From positions 1-5,666 of the forward strand of contig CAMKZP010000266.1 of assembly GCA_946477805.1 (NCBI GenBank): a stretch of 5,666 nt of DNA. The letters run 5' to 3'. The notes beneath the pieces were generated by a model. That model saw only the letters and a list, made by a program, of their open reading frames with translations, was not told where the DNA came from and did not search any database. Below, one piece after another: positions 5,207 to 5,666 of this stretch. The position numbers and the translations under genes were made by a program. Origin of the DNA: an uncultured Enterobacter sp. (GTDB taxonomy: Bacteria > Pseudomonadota > Gammaproteobacteria > Enterobacterales > Enterobacteriaceae). Numbering within the stretch: position 1 is the first letter of the stretch; each line of letters begins with the position of its first letter.

Positions 5207-5666
5207 GGGGTGAGCGACTTCAGCGTCGCGTAACCGCTCCAGATGCGCGTTGTGGTGGTCAGCCAGCACAGCGCGCCAAACGTCCACGCAAAGGTTGCGA
5301 AGTGCGCCGGAAACAGGCAGCACAGCACAAACAGCGCGACAGTCTCCGTTCCCTCCGTTAACCCGCCAATGTAGTAAAACGACTTGTGCGCATAGCCGGG
5401 GTTGTCAATATCATGTTTTGCCGCCAGCGCCGCAAAGGCCAGAAAGCTGCTGCCGGTGCCGATAAACGCAAACAGCAGCCAGGCCGCGGCCAGCGCATTC
5501 TCCGCGGGCGCCGCCAGCGCAAAGCCAAAGGGCACCAGCGCGTAAAACAGAAAATCGAGCGCGATATCAAGAAAGCCGCCCGCATCGCTGAGGCCTCTGC
5601 GACGCGCCAGCGCGCCGTCCAGCCCGTCGAGCAGGCGGTTAAGGACAATCGCCATCAGCGCCGCCG
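5203..5666 (-). CDS. ynjF: CDP-alcohol phosphatidyltransferase family membrane protein YnjF, 3' part
   Basis: The gene enters from the right edge on the minus strand and ends at TAA 5203-5205. The frame stays open to base 5666, so ATG 5653-5655 is internal; E. coli YnjF is about 206 residues, with roughly the last 153 visible here. The catalytic signature of CDP-alcohol phosphatidyltransferases is present: a D-x2-D-G-x2-A-R block (LLDGLDGALAR) followed by G-x3-D-x3-D (GGFLDIALD). These aspartates bind Mg2+ and help transfer a phosphatidyl group from CDP-diacylglycerol to an alcohol. The spacer between the two blocks is 7 residues, one shorter than the usual 8. The rest is hydrophobic, with several membrane helices, and closely resembles E. 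coli YnjF. The alcohol substrate is not established. In E. coli this gene lies beside nudG and is transcribed toward ynjE, as here. Confidence 0.92.
   Translation of the reverse strand, partial: AALMAIVLNRLLDGLDGALARRRGLSDAGGFLDIALDFLFYALVPFGFALAAPAENALAAAWLLFAFIGTGSSFLAFAALAAKHDIDNPGYAHKSFYYIGGLTEGTETVALFVLCCLFPAHFATFAWTFGALCWLTTTTRIWSGYATLKSLTP

Noticed and set aside
3950..5323. Minus-strand ORF of 457 codons opposite ynjE
   Set aside because: It lies antisense to the well-recognised ynjE and runs into the end of ynjF. It is rich in Arg, Ala and Gly as expected for the shadow of a G+C-rich gene, and has no recognisable domain.

Overview
The window is a G+C-rich piece of an enterobacterial chromosome (family Enterobacteriaceae). 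The coding frames strongly prefer G or C at third positions, so the source is probably an Enterobacter-, Leclercia- or Klebsiella-like relative rather than Escherichia itself. Gene content and order match the Escherichia coli ydjXYZ-ynjABCD-ynjE-ynjF neighbourhood. I recognised the families from remembered protein sequences and from motifs; no search was run.

Layout. Bases 1-528 are the 3' part of a TVP38/TMEM64 (VTT/DedA-like) membrane protein gene in the ydjZ position. After a 6-base gap comes ynjB (535-1703), a periplasmic solute-binding protein that is broken by an apparent one-base deletion near 1101. The next gene, ynjC (1676-3205), is a fused two-domain ABC permease whose start lies inside the end of ynjB. 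ynjD (3205-3825), the ATPase, shares one base with the ynjC stop. A 73-base gap follows, holding an unusual leader: a strong ribosome binding site, a small ORF and a T run. ynjE (3899-5206) then encodes an exported three-domain rhodanese-type sulfurtransferase. On the opposite strand, the 3' part of ynjF (5203-5666), a CDP-alcohol phosphatidyltransferase-like membrane protein, converges on ynjE so tightly that the two stop codons overlap.

How the genes work together. YnjB, YnjC and YnjD are the three parts of one ABC importer: periplasmic binder, membrane channel and ATPase. Related systems carry thiamine, iron or sulfate, and annotation pipelines often call this one a putative thiamine transporter, but its substrate is unproven. 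YnjE moves sulfane sulfur via a cysteine persulfide. With a VTT membrane protein upstream, the set looks like an uptake and processing cassette, possibly for a sulfur-containing compound (inference).

Most notable: (1) the ynjB frameshift, which should disable the importer unless it is a sequencing error; (2) absence of ynjA, which sits between ydjZ and ynjB in E. coli; (3) a well-started small ORF upstream of ynjE that ends one base before an in-frame ATG at the mature N-terminus of YnjE, an arrangement that could yield a signal-less cytoplasmic form. There is no sign of mobile elements, CRISPR arrays, tRNA or rRNA, and no gene-free stretch longer than 300 bases.
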